Assembly (NCBI GenBank): GCA_041749475.1
Contig: JBGTBD010000074.1
Coordinates: forward strand, 1-26,954
Direction of reading: 5' to 3'
Source of the DNA: JBGTBD01 sp041749475
Lineage (GTDB): Bacteria > Pseudomonadota > Alphaproteobacteria > Rickettsiales > UBA998
Length of the DNA: 26,954 nt
Position numbers and translations under genes: made by a program. Below the pieces are notes generated by a model, which had not been told where the DNA came from, ran no database searches, and saw only the letters and a program-made list of their open reading frames with translations. Each line of letters starts with the position of its first letter. Position 1 is the first letter of the stretch. Below are positions 14,882 through 22,254 of this stretch, in pieces.

Positions 14882-16627
14882 TTAGTTAGCGGACGGTCCC
14901 ACCTGTGAAGGGGTAAGTTTCACCGCTTGGGGGACATCCCCTGTCGCACTGGCGCTGACGGATGTTCCCGTGTGCATACCATAGCTAATATTACCGTGAT
15001 GTCCTTGCACCCGTGTATTGAAAGCAGGAAAAGTCTCGCCTCCGTAGGTTTTGCCAATAGTCAAAGGGGCATTATTTCCTGTTAATGTAACTTCGTAAGC
15101 GCGCTGTTTAAGGCCGTTTTGGTTAATGTTCCACTCTCCGTCGGCGGCCATCACCATGATAGATCCACCACCCACGATGCGATTGCCAATATAATTATGG
15201 CCACGCCCTAATACCGTCATACCCCCGGTACCTTCCATCCAGTTGCCGACAACGGTGTTATAATGTCCGTTGCGGGCATCAATCCGCCCCGCTGGGGAGT
15301 TAATCATGGTGTTGTAGCGGATAATATTTCCGCCACACTTGAAGTCCATGACGCCATGCCCCTGCAGGTGGTTGGCGATTAGGTTGTACTCGATGAGCCA
15401 GCCCGTTTGCAGCATGGCCGTGGCAGGGCGCAAGGTCTGGCAGACTTCCATCGCATCATCCTGCCCGGAGTGGTAATTGGCCGGGTTCGGCTTAGTCGGG
15501 AAATCATGGAAATAGTTGCGGTAAACTTTGGCATTGAAGTGGAAATTGCTGGGGCTATTCTCTGCGGTGCGGATGGCGATGCGTAAGGGATAATCGCCGC
15601 CGCCACATGTTGCCCATGGGCAAGGTCTGCTGAATTCGTTATACCCGATCTCGCCCCCACGGCCCGTAACGGCGGTAATGGCGAATCTCGGCCAGCCCTG
15701 GAAGTTATTGCGTAATACTTTGTTATTCGTGCCGCCAAGCCTGACATTGGTGTTGTTACCATGAATCTTGAATCCGAACAGATAGTTGTTCGACCCCTCC
15801 ATGGTGATTTGGCCCGTAAACGTTGCCCCCAGAAGGTTTTTGGAACGCAGCACCACACCTGTTTTGTTCATGGTCACATTACAGTTATAGGCCGTGTTGT
15901 CGGCCACGATATGTTCACCTTGCTGTGCGTTGTTCAGCGCAGCCTGCAACGCGGAACACTGACTGGCTTCGGTGGTTTTGGTCGCATTCGGCAAATTAGG
16001 GTTGCCACTGGTGATGCCGCCGACATCTATCGGGGTGATGCCTCCGCCGCTGGAACTGGAGCTGGACGTACTGCCGGAACCGGAACCACCTCCGCCACAC
16101 GTTCCCGTAATTTGGCAAAGTGGCGTAGAACCCTGCTGGTCATCATCGTAATCGTCATCCTGCCCGGCGCTATCGTCGTCCTCATCAGTATCGACGGGTA
16201 CGGTGGTGCCACCGTCACCGTCGCTATCCGTATCTTCATCGGCGCTTTCGATGGGGGTTTCGACCCATTCGCCGTCTTCAAACGTCAGTTGGTAGAGCTT
16301 GCCATGGATCTCGACATTGAATCGCGTCTGCGTGGAGGGGAAGATGAAGTCCCCATGATGTTTCCTGACATAGGCGGCGTCAGTGGGATTCAGCTTAGGG
16401 AAACTCCACCTGCCACTGGGAAATCGTCGTGGGGAGTAAAGATTCTTGCCGTCGGAGATATAGAAACGGATGTAATGCTTGCTGATATAGTTTGATTTCA
16501 GCGTGGTAACGCCGCCTGAAGTGCTAACCGCCACTTTCGGAGGTTTCTTATACCAGTCCGGTACATCTGCCACCGCCGTTCCAGAACCAAACGATATAGC
16601 GAGAAGGGCGATGATAAGAGGGCGCAT
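14882..16627 (-). CDS. Exported right-handed beta-helix protein, polysaccharide lyase family 6-like
   Basis: The 581-residue precursor has a signal peptide (cleavage near AVA-D at 20), an N-terminal domain to about 125, an Asp/Glu-rich linker (127-164), a Gly/Ser linker (178-196) and a beta-helix from about 225 to 540 with regular N-x-(I/V)-x-x-N turns. Similarity is to chondroitinase B/alginate lyase (PL6): GQDDAMEV, then DFKCGGNIIRYNTMINSP and RIDARNGHYNTVVGNWMEG. Chondroitinase B uses Lys250 and Arg271 in matching segments; here Lys430 and Arg452 have nearly the same spacing, so lyase activity on an acidic polysaccharide is plausible. The acidic linker may bind calcium. Its ATG overlaps the upstream stop by one base (TAATG). 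Confidence 0.72.
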   Translation of the reverse strand: MRPLIIALLAISFGSGTAVADVPDWYKKPPKVAVSTSGGVTTLKSNYISKHYIRFYISDGKNLYSPRRFPSGRWSFPKLNPTDAAYVRKHHGDFIFPSTQTRFNVEIHGKLYQLTFEDGEWVETPIESADEDTDSDGDGGTTVPVDTDEDDDSAGQDDDYDDDQQGSTPLCQITGTCGGGGSGSGSTSSSSSSGGGITPIDVGGITSGNPNLPNATKTTEASQCSALQAALNNAQQGEHIVADNTAYNCNVTMNKTGVVLRSKNLLGATFTGQITMEGSNNYLFGFKIHGNNTNVRLGGTNNKVLRNNFQGWPRFAITAVTGRGGEIGYNEFSRPCPWATCGGGDYPLRIAIRTAENSPSNFHFNAKVYRNYFHDFPTKPNPANYHSGQDDAMEVCQTLRPATAMLQTGWLIEYNLIANHLQGHGVMDFKCGGNIIRYNTMINSPAGRIDARNGHYNTVVGNWMEGTGGMTVLGRGHNYIGNRIVGGGSIMVMAADGEWNINQNGLKQRAYEVTLTGNNAPLTIGKTYGGETFPAFNTRVQGHHGNISYGMHTGTSVSASATGDVPQAVKLTPSQVGPSAN

Positions 16628-17823
16628 TATTCTATCCTTTGTGCGGTGGTGAGGAATGCATTTTGTGTGTTGAGCGCGCCCATGATCTCGTCATAGCTAC
16701 GGCCTTCTGCGGCGCGGGCTTCAATCCATCCTACGATAGCGTTATACTGGCCCTCTGCCCCGGTAGCAGAAACTCCCGATTGCGAAGCGATGGAGGCGAT
16801 GATGCCTTGACGATTAGCAGAATCAAGATAGGCCTTTTCCGGCCCCATCTGCCTGCTCCAGTCGGCAAGGATAGCCTTAGCAACCGCATCGCCCCCCGCT
16901 GCCTGCGCAGATACGACGGTATATTGCAATGCCGTGACCTCGCCCGGATCGCTCAAGTTATGCGCGGTACGTAAGGAAGAGGCCTTTTGCGCGACATCAG
17001 CCGCAGCCGCGCCGGTCAGATTAGTGTTGGCAAGCTGTTGGTTGAGCGCGGCGAGATCCGTATTGGCTTTTGACACAATGCTCGTAGTCGATCCGGTTCT
17101 ATCAAGCTCTGCTTGTAGACCTGAGATGTACGCTTTGTCGGCATCGCTGAGATCAGTCCGTTGTTGGGCATCATTGAGGAACGACTCCATCTCAGTTTGT
17201 GACATGTCCTTGCCTTCCAGAGCCACCGTTGCCACCAATCCTGAGATTTGTGAGCTGGGAGCGGCTGCCGAAAGATTCTCTCTGGGCGTGTCTGAAGGCG
17301 TGGGACTGGGCGCAAGTTCGTCTGTGGGCGCATCGTCGACGCCTGCCATATCATTCGGTGTTGCCGCTTCCGGCGCATTTCCAATCTGGTTCCCCTGATC
17401 AAGGTCGTCCAGACGTGTGGGTTGTGCGCCGCTAGGGTTGGTGGTTCCCGTGTTGCCGCCTCCGGTGTTCTCAGTCACGCCTTTGACAACCTGTCCGAAG
17501 CTCGGCATATCGACATCAATCTTGAAGTTGCTACGAGCGCCACCGACGCCCATTTTACCGGTGGCGGCTCGCTCGATGCGGTTGCCGAGCCTGTTCATGG
17601 TCGTGCCGATATTAGTGCGATTGTTGATGGCGGAGCGATAGTTGATAACGCTTTTGCCATAAGCGGACAAACCTCCCGACGTGGGAGTGTTTTCTGCGGC
17701 GGTGGTCGCATCGGTCGCGCTGCAAGGCCCGTCGCAATCGACGCCCGCTGCTGCCTGTGCGGTCAAAGGAAGAATGCTAACGGCAAAGATTGATAAAACC
17801 AAGCCATAGTGCAGTGTTTTCAT
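16627..17823 (-). CDS. Exported low-complexity protein of unknown function (398 aa)
   Basis: A signal peptide (MKTLHYGLVLSIFAVSILPL, cleavage near AQA) leads into a 398-residue protein with no recognised domain. A short motif, SVINYRSAINNRTNIGTTMN then LGNRIERAATGKMGVGG (about 59-97), is followed by a Gly/Asn/Pro/Ser/Thr-rich region to about 190. The C-terminal half is Ala-, Gln- and Ser-rich and probably helical. Low complexity and export suggest a surface, matrix or periplasmic role (inference). The stop overlaps the lyase-like start by one base, so both are co-translated. Upstream lies a short gene whose product copies this protein's N-terminus. GGGGAT serves as Shine-Dalgarno for the ATG at 17823. 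Confidence 0.8.
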   Translation of the reverse strand: MKTLHYGLVLSIFAVSILPLTAQAAAGVDCDGPCSATDATTAAENTPTSGGLSAYGKSVINYRSAINNRTNIGTTMNRLGNRIERAATGKMGVGGARSNFKIDVDMPSFGQVVKGVTENTGGGNTGTTNPSGAQPTRLDDLDQGNQIGNAPEAATPNDMAGVDDAPTDELAPSPTPSDTPRENLSAAAPSSQISGLVATVALEGKDMSQTEMESFLNDAQQRTDLSDADKAYISGLQAELDRTGSTTSIVSKANTDLAALNQQLANTNLTGAAAADVAQKASSLRTAHNLSDPGEVTALQYTVVSAQAAGGDAVAKAILADWSRQMGPEKAYLDSANRQGIIASIASQSGVSATGAEGQYNAIVGWIEARAAEGRSYDEIMGALNTQNAFLTTAQRIE

Positions 17824-17885
17824 GGTATCCCCAACAATTCCATTAAATGGTATGCAATACAGTATACATAATTACATGCTATTAA
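17801..17885. repeat. Tandem duplication, downstream copy of promoter and signal-peptide start
   Basis: This segment matches 18111-18195 at a constant offset of 310 bases. The stretch 17801-17839 is identical over 39 bases to 18111-18149, covering the first signal-peptide codons, the start codon and the ribosome site. Further matches include AGTATAC and ATTACATGCTATTA at the distal end. Similarity continues into the coding regions with an indel. Confidence 0.85.
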
Positions 17886-18133
17886 TCATCGTATTTAAAG
17901 TCACTACGAGAGCCCCCAACCCCCATCTCACCTGTCGCGGCGCGTTCAATACGGCTGCCAAGCTTGTTCGTAGTTGTGCCGATATTCGTGCGGTCACTGA
18001 TGGTGGCTCGATAATTGATCACACTGTCTCCGTAAGGGGAGTCACCACGTGGGGCGGGCGCGCTTTGCGCGGATAAGGGAAGTGTGCTGACAGCAAAGAA
18101 AGATAAAACTAAGCCATAGTGCAGTGTTTTCAT
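17882..18133 (-). CDS. Short exported paralogue of the 398-aa protein N-terminus (83 aa)
   Basis: The 83-residue product aligns end to end with the N-terminus of the next gene: the same signal peptide start (MKTLHYGLVLS), then SVINYRATISDRTNIGTTTN and LGSRIERAATGEMGVGG, ending in SDFKYDD. Relative to the longer protein it lacks about 18 residues after the signal peptide, including both Cys. It arose by tandem duplication of the promoter plus 5' gene portion. Retained signal peptide, promoter and frame argue against a decaying fragment, and mostly conservative replacements suggest selection. The mature product of about 60 residues could be a dedicated small version of the conserved N-terminal motif. 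Function unknown. Confidence 0.72.
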   Translation of the reverse strand: MKTLHYGLVLSFFAVSTLPLSAQSAPAPRGDSPYGDSVINYRATISDRTNIGTTTNKLGSRIERAATGEMGVGGSRSDFKYDD

Positions 18134-18195
18134 GGTATCCCCAACAATTGAATTAAATATTATGTAATATAGTATACCTAATTACATGCTATTAC
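18111..18195. repeat. Tandem duplication, upstream copy of promoter and signal-peptide start
   Basis: Partner of 17801-17885 at an offset of 310 bases. This copy carries the better -35 box, because the downstream copy's equivalent position is occupied by the end of the 83-aa coding region. Confidence 0.85.
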
Positions 18196-18199
18196 TCAA
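18171..18199 (-). promoter_or_regulatory. Candidate promoter of the exported-protein operon
   Basis: On the minus strand TTGAGT (18199-18194) and TATACT (18176-18171) are 17 bases apart, upstream of the ATG at 18133. The duplicated copy before 17823 keeps TATACT (17866-17861) but has ATGATT in place of the -35 box, so most transcription probably starts here. Confidence 0.5.
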
Positions 18200-18230
18200 T
18201 AGTTAATTATAAATGGGGATTATGGTTATA

Positions 18231-19550
18231 TCAGCCTGCGACCGTGCCGTGAAGGTCGTATTCCTCGGCTTTTTCGATGTAAGCGGTAACGAATTGACCG
18301 GGATGCAGGGGGCGGCTGGCGGTGAGGTAGACCACCCCGTCAATTTCAGGCGCATCGCCCTTTGTCCGCCCGATGATGCCCTCAGCGGATACTTGGTCAA
18401 TGATGATGTCCTGAATCGTACCCACCTTGCGCTGCAGACGACGGGCGCTGATGCCTTGCTGGGCTTCCATGAAGCGGTTCCAGCGTTCCTGCTTCACCTC
18501 TTCCGGTACAGCGCCGTCGATAGCATTGGCGGCCGCGCCTTTTACGCCTTCATATTTGAAGCAGCCAACGCGGTCCAGCTCCACTTCCTCCATCCAATCG
18601 AGCAGGAACTGGAAATCCTCTTCCGTCTCGCCGGGGAAGCCGACGATGAAGGTCGAGCGCAGCGTCAACTCCGGGCACGCCTTGCGCCAGGATTGAATAC
18701 GATCCAACGTTTTCTCCTGCGATGCGGGGCGCTTCATCGCCTTCAACACTTTCGGGCTGGCATGCTGGAAGGGGATGTCGAGATAAGGAAGTATCTTGCC
18801 GTCATTCATCAGTTCGATGACAGCATCCACATGCGGGTAAGGATAGACGTAATGCATCCGAACCCACACACCCAGTTCACCGAGCGCACCGGCAAGGTCA
18901 ATAAACTTCGTCCGCCACGTCCGGTCACGCCACTGGCTCTCGGCGTATTTGATATCCATCCCATACGCGCTGGTATCCTGTGACACCACCAGCAATTCCC
19001 GCACCCCTGATTTTACTAGCGTTTCTGCCTCCCGCAGCACATCGCCGATGGGGCGGCTGACGAGGTCGCCGCGTAAGGAGGGGATGATGCAGAAACTACA
19101 GCGGTTACTACACCCTTCGGAAATCTTGAGGTAGGCATAATGCTTCGGCGTCAGCTTGATGCCCTGCGCCGGGATGAGGTTATAGAACGGCTCATGCTTT
19201 GGCGGCACGGCTTCATGCACCGCCTTCATCACGCTCTCATACTGAGCAGGCCCGGTGATGGACATCACGTTGGGGAAGCGCGCGCGGATGACTTCCGGCT
19301 CCGCCCCCAAACATCCCGTGACAACGACCTTACCGTTCTCCGCCAGCGCATCTCCGATGGCATTTAGCGACTCATCCCGCGCCGAATCGAGGAACCCGCA
19401 GGTATTGACGATGACAACATCCGCCCCGCCGTAATCCGCCGCGAACTCATACCCCTCCGCACGCAGCTGGGTCATGATCCGCTCGGAATCGACGAGTGCC
19501 TTAGCGCATCCGAGGGATACGAAACCTACCTTATGGGACTGGGTCTGCAA
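18231..19550 (-). CDS. rimO: Ribosomal protein S12 methylthiotransferase
   Basis: RimO is a radical-SAM enzyme that adds a methylthio group to the conserved Asp of ribosomal protein S12. The 439-residue protein has the N-terminal methylthiotransferase domain with cluster ligands Cys15, Cys51 and Cys80, the radical-SAM motif C147-SNR-C151-SF-C154, and a C-terminal TRAM domain from about 370. FVSLGCAKALVDSERI and GCSNRCSFCIIPSLRG identify RimO rather than MiaB. Translation seems to begin at TTG (19550): no ATG or GTG lies before the SLGC motif and an in-frame TAG sits four codons upstream. That TAG is the stop of the preceding lipoprotein gene, in the same frame. The ribosome site is poor. Confidence 0.96.
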   Translation of the reverse strand: MQTQSHKVGFVSLGCAKALVDSERIMTQLRAEGYEFAADYGGADVVIVNTCGFLDSARDESLNAIGDALAENGKVVVTGCLGAEPEVIRARFPNVMSITGPAQYESVMKAVHEAVPPKHEPFYNLIPAQGIKLTPKHYAYLKISEGCSNRCSFCIIPSLRGDLVSRPIGDVLREAETLVKSGVRELLVVSQDTSAYGMDIKYAESQWRDRTWRTKFIDLAGALGELGVWVRMHYVYPYPHVDAVIELMNDGKILPYLDIPFQHASPKVLKAMKRPASQEKTLDRIQSWRKACPELTLRSTFIVGFPGETEEDFQFLLDWMEEVELDRVGCFKYEGVKGAAANAIDGAVPEEVKQERWNRFMEAQQGISARRLQRKVGTIQDIIIDQVSAEGIIGRTKGDAPEIDGVVYLTASRPLHPGQFVTAYIEKAEEYDLHGTVAG

Positions 19551-19562
19551 TGAGAGTGCTTT

Positions 19563-19799
19563 CTATTGACCGATCTTCGGCTGGGTATGAACATCGCTCT
19601 GCGGAATACCGGGCAAACCGATGATCCAGCGGCCGGTGGGAGTGACGATCACGTTGGGGTCTTCCACCGGGGCGGCGGGAGCAGGGGCCACGGTCTCGAT
19701 GGGAGCCTCTTGTTCTTTATCAGAATCCTTGTCCGTGCTATCACAGTTAGCGAGTGCCAGTAATGAAGCACCACAAAGAATCAGTTTAAATGCGCGCAT
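19563..19799 (-). CDS. Small lipoprotein (78 aa), same frame as rimO
   Basis: The 78-residue precursor has a lipobox (SLLALANC, Cys19) after a hydrophobic signal, so it should be lipidated and membrane-anchored. The mature part is acidic, then Ala/Pro-rich (VAPAPAAPVEDP), ending in TGRWIIGLPGIPQSD. Function unknown. The start at 19799 is chosen because AAGGGAT lies about seven bases upstream and the signal sequence begins there; a longer open frame to 19961 lacks these. The TAG stop is followed in frame by four sense codons and the TTG start of rimO. Confidence 0.75.
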   Translation of the reverse strand: MRAFKLILCGASLLALANCDSTDKDSDKEQEAPIETVAPAPAAPVEDPNVIVTPTGRWIIGLPGIPQSDVHTQPKIGQ

Positions 19800-20044
19800 G
19801 GTAAATCCCTTTCGATGAATGGTTGGTAATGAAAATCCCCCATCTTGTATCGTAAAACCTTTGATTCCACCAGTGCTTTCTGAGGCTTCATCTTCGGCAA
19901 TAGAACAAGAAAACCAACGGTTTGCGGGATTGTCGTCACGCTTCATGGCTGAGCGTGCCATCGGCTAATCGAATTTTTATCTCCTAACTGATTGTATGGA
20001 GCACGCACAATGCGCCATCAAGCTATGCCCAAAAGGAGAAAAAT

Positions 20045-20410
20045 ATGTCCCTGTACACCATCTCAGCCGACCGCATCACCGACTCCGCCGTCCATAACCA
20101 ACACAATGAGGAATTGGGCAAAATTGAAGATGTGATGATAAACATCGAGGATGGCAGCATCGCCTATCTCGTCCTCTCGCATGGCGGCGTATTCGGCACG
20201 ACATGGGCGGACAAGCGTTTTGCCGTTCCATTCAACGCCGTGGCCGTGGAACAGAAGGGTAAGGACGAAGTGACTTTCCTGCTCCCCATCGATAAATCCG
20301 TACTGGAGAATGCCCCCGGTTTCGATAAAGACAATTACCCCAATTTCGCCAGCCCGCAATTCGGTGACCTCATCAACAACTATTACCGCGACTACCAACG
20401 CGTCGCATAG
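20045..20410 (+). CDS. PRC-barrel domain protein
   Basis: The 121-residue cytosolic protein carries one PRC-barrel, the small beta domain named after photosynthetic reaction centre H subunits and RimM. Evidence is GKIEDVMINIEDGSIAYLVLSHGGVFG near 25-51 followed by KRFAVPFNAVAV. Stand-alone members are widespread in alphaproteobacteria; their role is poorly defined and often linked to stress. A strong AAAAGGAG Shine-Dalgarno precedes the ATG. The GST gene follows after 14 bases, suggesting an operon. Confidence 0.85.
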   Translation: MSLYTISADRITDSAVHNQHNEELGKIEDVMINIEDGSIAYLVLSHGGVFGTTWADKRFAVPFNAVAVEQKGKDEVTFLLPIDKSVLENAPGFDKDNYPNFASPQFGDLINNYYRDYQRVA

Positions 20411-20424
20411 AAAGTCAGGACAGT

Positions 20425-21027
20425 ATGAAACTCTATTATGGCCCCATCTCCCCGTATGCCCGAAAAATCCGTATGCTCGCAACCGAGCTTGGCCTCGACG
20501 AGAAAATCGGCCTAGTCGCCACCGACCCATGGACGGAAGAGGAGTTGCGCAAGGTGAATCCACTATGCAAAGTCCCTGCACTTGTTCTGCCTTCCGGTGA
20601 ATGTTTCTATGATTCACCCGTCATCGCCGAATATCTTTGTGCTCTGGCAAAGGATGAACAATACCTTCCCAAACAAGGTGAGGAACGTTGGCGCGCATTG
20701 AAATTGCAGGCCTTGGCCGACGGGATGTGCGACGCCGCCGTACGCATCGTGCTGGAGAAAAAAAAGCAGGATAAAGCCGATAAGGAAGTCATCACCCGTC
20801 AGGAAAAAGCGATTGATGCCGCCTTCGCGGAAATCGAGAAGATGGCCGGGAGCTTCCCCGATGCACCCACCATTGGTGAATTGGCCGTAGGCGCTGCCCT
20901 TGGCTATGTCACCTTCCGCTTCCCCGATACGGATTGGAAAGAGCAGTATCCCCATATCCGCGTCTGGTTCACCGACTTCGCCGCCCGTGCTTCCATGTTG
21001 GCGACCGAGCCGAGAGCGGCTGCCTAA
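20425..21027 (+). CDS. Glutathione S-transferase family protein (YibF-like)
   Basis: The 200-residue protein has a thioredoxin-fold N-terminal domain (MKLYYGPISPYARKIRMLATELGL, then NPLCKVPALVLPSGECFYDSPVIAEYL to about 72) and an all-helical C-terminal domain. The DSP-VIAEYL segment is the glutathione gamma-glutamyl site. SPYARK replaces the SPYCRK of Cys-type members, so Ser9 is the likely catalytic or glutathione-contacting residue. Substrate unknown; such proteins conjugate or reduce electrophiles. It is probably co-transcribed with the PRC-barrel gene. Length is normal. Confidence 0.9.
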   Translation: MKLYYGPISPYARKIRMLATELGLDEKIGLVATDPWTEEELRKVNPLCKVPALVLPSGECFYDSPVIAEYLCALAKDEQYLPKQGEERWRALKLQALADGMCDAAVRIVLEKKKQDKADKEVITRQEKAIDAAFAEIEKMAGSFPDAPTIGELAVGAALGYVTFRFPDTDWKEQYPHIRVWFTDFAARASMLATEPRAAA

Positions 21028-21036
21028 CATTTTTTT
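21008..21036 (+). terminator. Weak candidate terminator after the GST gene
   Basis: A five-base stem AGCCG (21008-21012) / CGGCT (21017-21021) with an AGAG loop overlaps the end of the GST gene. A run of seven T (21030-21036) follows eight bases later. The stem is short and the spacing long, so termination would be inefficient if real. Confidence 0.3.
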
Positions 21037-21074
21037 GTATTGAGTAATATTCTAACGTTAACTGGAGAAGACCT

Positions 21075-21344
21075 ATGAAGACTCTGCTACCCTGCATTGC
21101 CGGAACGTTATTACTGGCTGCTTGCCATTCCCCCACCAGCCCGACGAATCTGCCGCCGGGGACGTATAAGGACACCAACAAGACCACGACATCCGATGGC
21201 ACGGAAATAGAACGCGACACGACGACGCGCGTCTATAAGAACTCCGACGGCTCAAAATCCGCCGTGATCGAGAACACAACGACCAAAGACCCGGAAGGTC
21301 TGTTCAACAAGACCACCACGCACGACTCCACCACCCGTTACTAA
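21075..21344 (+). CDS. Small Thr-rich lipoprotein (89 aa)
   Basis: The 89-residue precursor has a lipoprotein signal, MKTLLPCIAGTLLLAAC, with lipobox LLAAC and Cys17. The mature part is Thr-, Asp- and Lys-rich with repeated TTT patterns (NKTTTSDGTEIERDTTTRVYK, then NTTTKDPEG and NKTTTHDSTTRY) and no hydrophobic core. It looks like three loose repeats of about 20 residues and may be an extended envelope peptide. Function unknown. A GGAG Shine-Dalgarno precedes the ATG. It stands between the GST gene and the Mn riboswitch locus. Confidence 0.8.
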   Translation: MKTLLPCIAGTLLLAACHSPTSPTNLPPGTYKDTNKTTTSDGTEIERDTTTRVYKNSDGSKSAVIENTTTKDPEGLFNKTTTHDSTTRY

Positions 21345-21366
21345 TCGGGTAAAAAGTAAAAATGGC

Positions 21367-21396
21367 TTGCACTATGGCGAAAAATCGCCATAGTGC
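21367..21396 (+). promoter_or_regulatory. Long palindrome overlapping a candidate promoter of the Mn-exporter transcript
   Basis: A perfect 12-base inverted repeat (21369-21380 with 21385-21396, AAAA loop) lies just before the riboswitch. A promoter-like TTGCAC (21367-21372)-N16-CATAGT (21389-21394) overlaps it almost exactly, and transcription would begin near 21401, where the aptamer starts. It may be an operator. An alternative is a terminator hairpin for the lipoprotein gene, but no T-tract follows on the plus strand. Confidence 0.45.
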
Positions 21397-21401
21397 GCCT
21401 G

Positions 21402-21584
21402 TCTTAGGGGAGTAACCGTTCCTCCACCCCCGGAGGAAGTGAACATCAACATACTTGGGCGATAGTCCATGGTGTTCATAGCCAGCGTCAGCTGATTTGG
21501 TGAGACCGACGACGAGGAGTCCGCGAAAGGTTCAGGCGGGCTGTTCGCTCGTTATGGTTTCACGTTAGCCTGAACCGCTGGAAG
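21402..21584 (+). promoter_or_regulatory. yybP-ykoY (Mn2+) riboswitch with expression platform
   Basis: The leader of the Mn exporter has the class hallmarks. GGGGAGTAACC (21407-21417) carries the AGTA loop, a helix TTCCTCC/GGAGGAA follows (21419-21425, 21432-21438), then CATCAACATACTTGG with an internal hairpin (21456-21460/21465-21469), and the second conserved loop region GCCAGCG plus TTGGTGAGACC (from 21481). The class senses Mn2+ through the two loops. Downstream, GGTTCAGGC (21529-21537) pairs with GCCTGAACC (21568-21576), ending two bases before the Shine-Dalgarno TGGAAG (21579-21584). There is no T-tract, so control of translation initiation is more likely than transcription termination. 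Confidence 0.88.
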
Positions 21585-21590
21585 TATATT

Positions 21591-22163
21591 ATGGACGCCT
21601 TCATCGCTTCGCTCTCCCTCGTCACCCTCGCCGAAATTGGGGATAAGACGCAACTCCTCTCCCTCCTGCTCGCCGCACGGTATCGTCGGCCCATCCCCAT
21701 CATCCTCGGCATCCTCGTCGCGACCACGCTGAACCATGCGCTTGCCGCCTATGTCGGCCACTGGCTGACCGATGCCATCAGCCCATTCATCCTGCAATCG
21801 GCTATCGCACTGCTATTCATCTTGCTCGGACTATGGATACTTCAGCCGGACAGCCTGAAAGTGGATGAGAAGGAAACCACCGACCGTGGCGCGTTCCTCG
21901 CCGCCACTATCGCCTTCTTCCTTGCCGAGATGGGCGACAAGACCCAACTCGCCACCATTGCACTCGGCGCGCATTACGCCAACCTCTTCGCCGTGGTGAT
22001 AGGCACGACAGTCGGCATGATGATCGCCAACATCCCGGCAGTCCTGCTAGGCGACAAAATCCTGAAGCTCGTCCCACTGCATTATGTGCGTTACGGAGCC
22101 TGTGCGCTGTTCGTTCTGTTCGGAGTATGGCAAGTCGTTATGATTATGAATCCGCCCGCATAA
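21591..22163 (+). CDS. mneA: Mn2+ exporter of the GDT1/TMEM165 (UPF0016) family
   Basis: The 190-residue inner-membrane protein has about six helices in two halves, each with the family motif E-x-G-D-K-T: LAEIGDKTQLL (Glu15-Thr20) and LAEMGDKTQLA (Glu113-Thr118), which form the cation site. Bacterial relatives such as Vibrio cholerae MneA export Mn2+. The yybP-ykoY riboswitch directly upstream is strong independent support: excess Mn2+ should raise expression. The length is normal for the two-repeat form. The start at 21591 has TGGAAG six bases upstream. Confidence 0.93.
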   Translation: MDAFIASLSLVTLAEIGDKTQLLSLLLAARYRRPIPIILGILVATTLNHALAAYVGHWLTDAISPFILQSAIALLFILLGLWILQPDSLKVDEKETTDRGAFLAATIAFFLAEMGDKTQLATIALGAHYANLFAVVIGTTVGMMIANIPAVLLGDKILKLVPLHYVRYGACALFVLFGVWQVVMIMNPPA

Positions 22164-22254
22164 TGGTGAGGTGAAGATGGCCAAGTGGTACATGATAATC
22201 TGTGAGTATACATTCATAATGGAAATATGATGTGGATCAGACTAGCCCTGTATC

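Noticed and set aside
15761..16495. Long plus-strand open frame opposite the PL6-like gene
   Set aside because: It is the antisense shadow of a low-complexity GC-rich region. It has no ribosome site and its translation shows no domain-like pattern.
19800..19961. Longer start for the 78-aa lipoprotein
   Set aside because: The extension has no ribosome site and would bury the lipoprotein signal and lipobox inside the protein. The ATG at 19799 has AAGGGAT upstream.
17803..21396. Shared ten-mer GCCATAGTGC in the exported-gene start (17803-17812) and in the Mn-promoter palindrome (21387-21396)
   Set aside because: In the first place it encodes signal-peptide residues and has no palindromic partner; a ten-base match over 27 kb can occur by chance.
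22176..22229. A 17-codon frame (MAKWYMIICEYTFIMEI) between the Mn exporter and CBS genes, with a GAGGTGAAG before it
   Set aside because: Too short and lacking a clear membrane helix or any conservation evidence; the ribosome-like site is common by chance.
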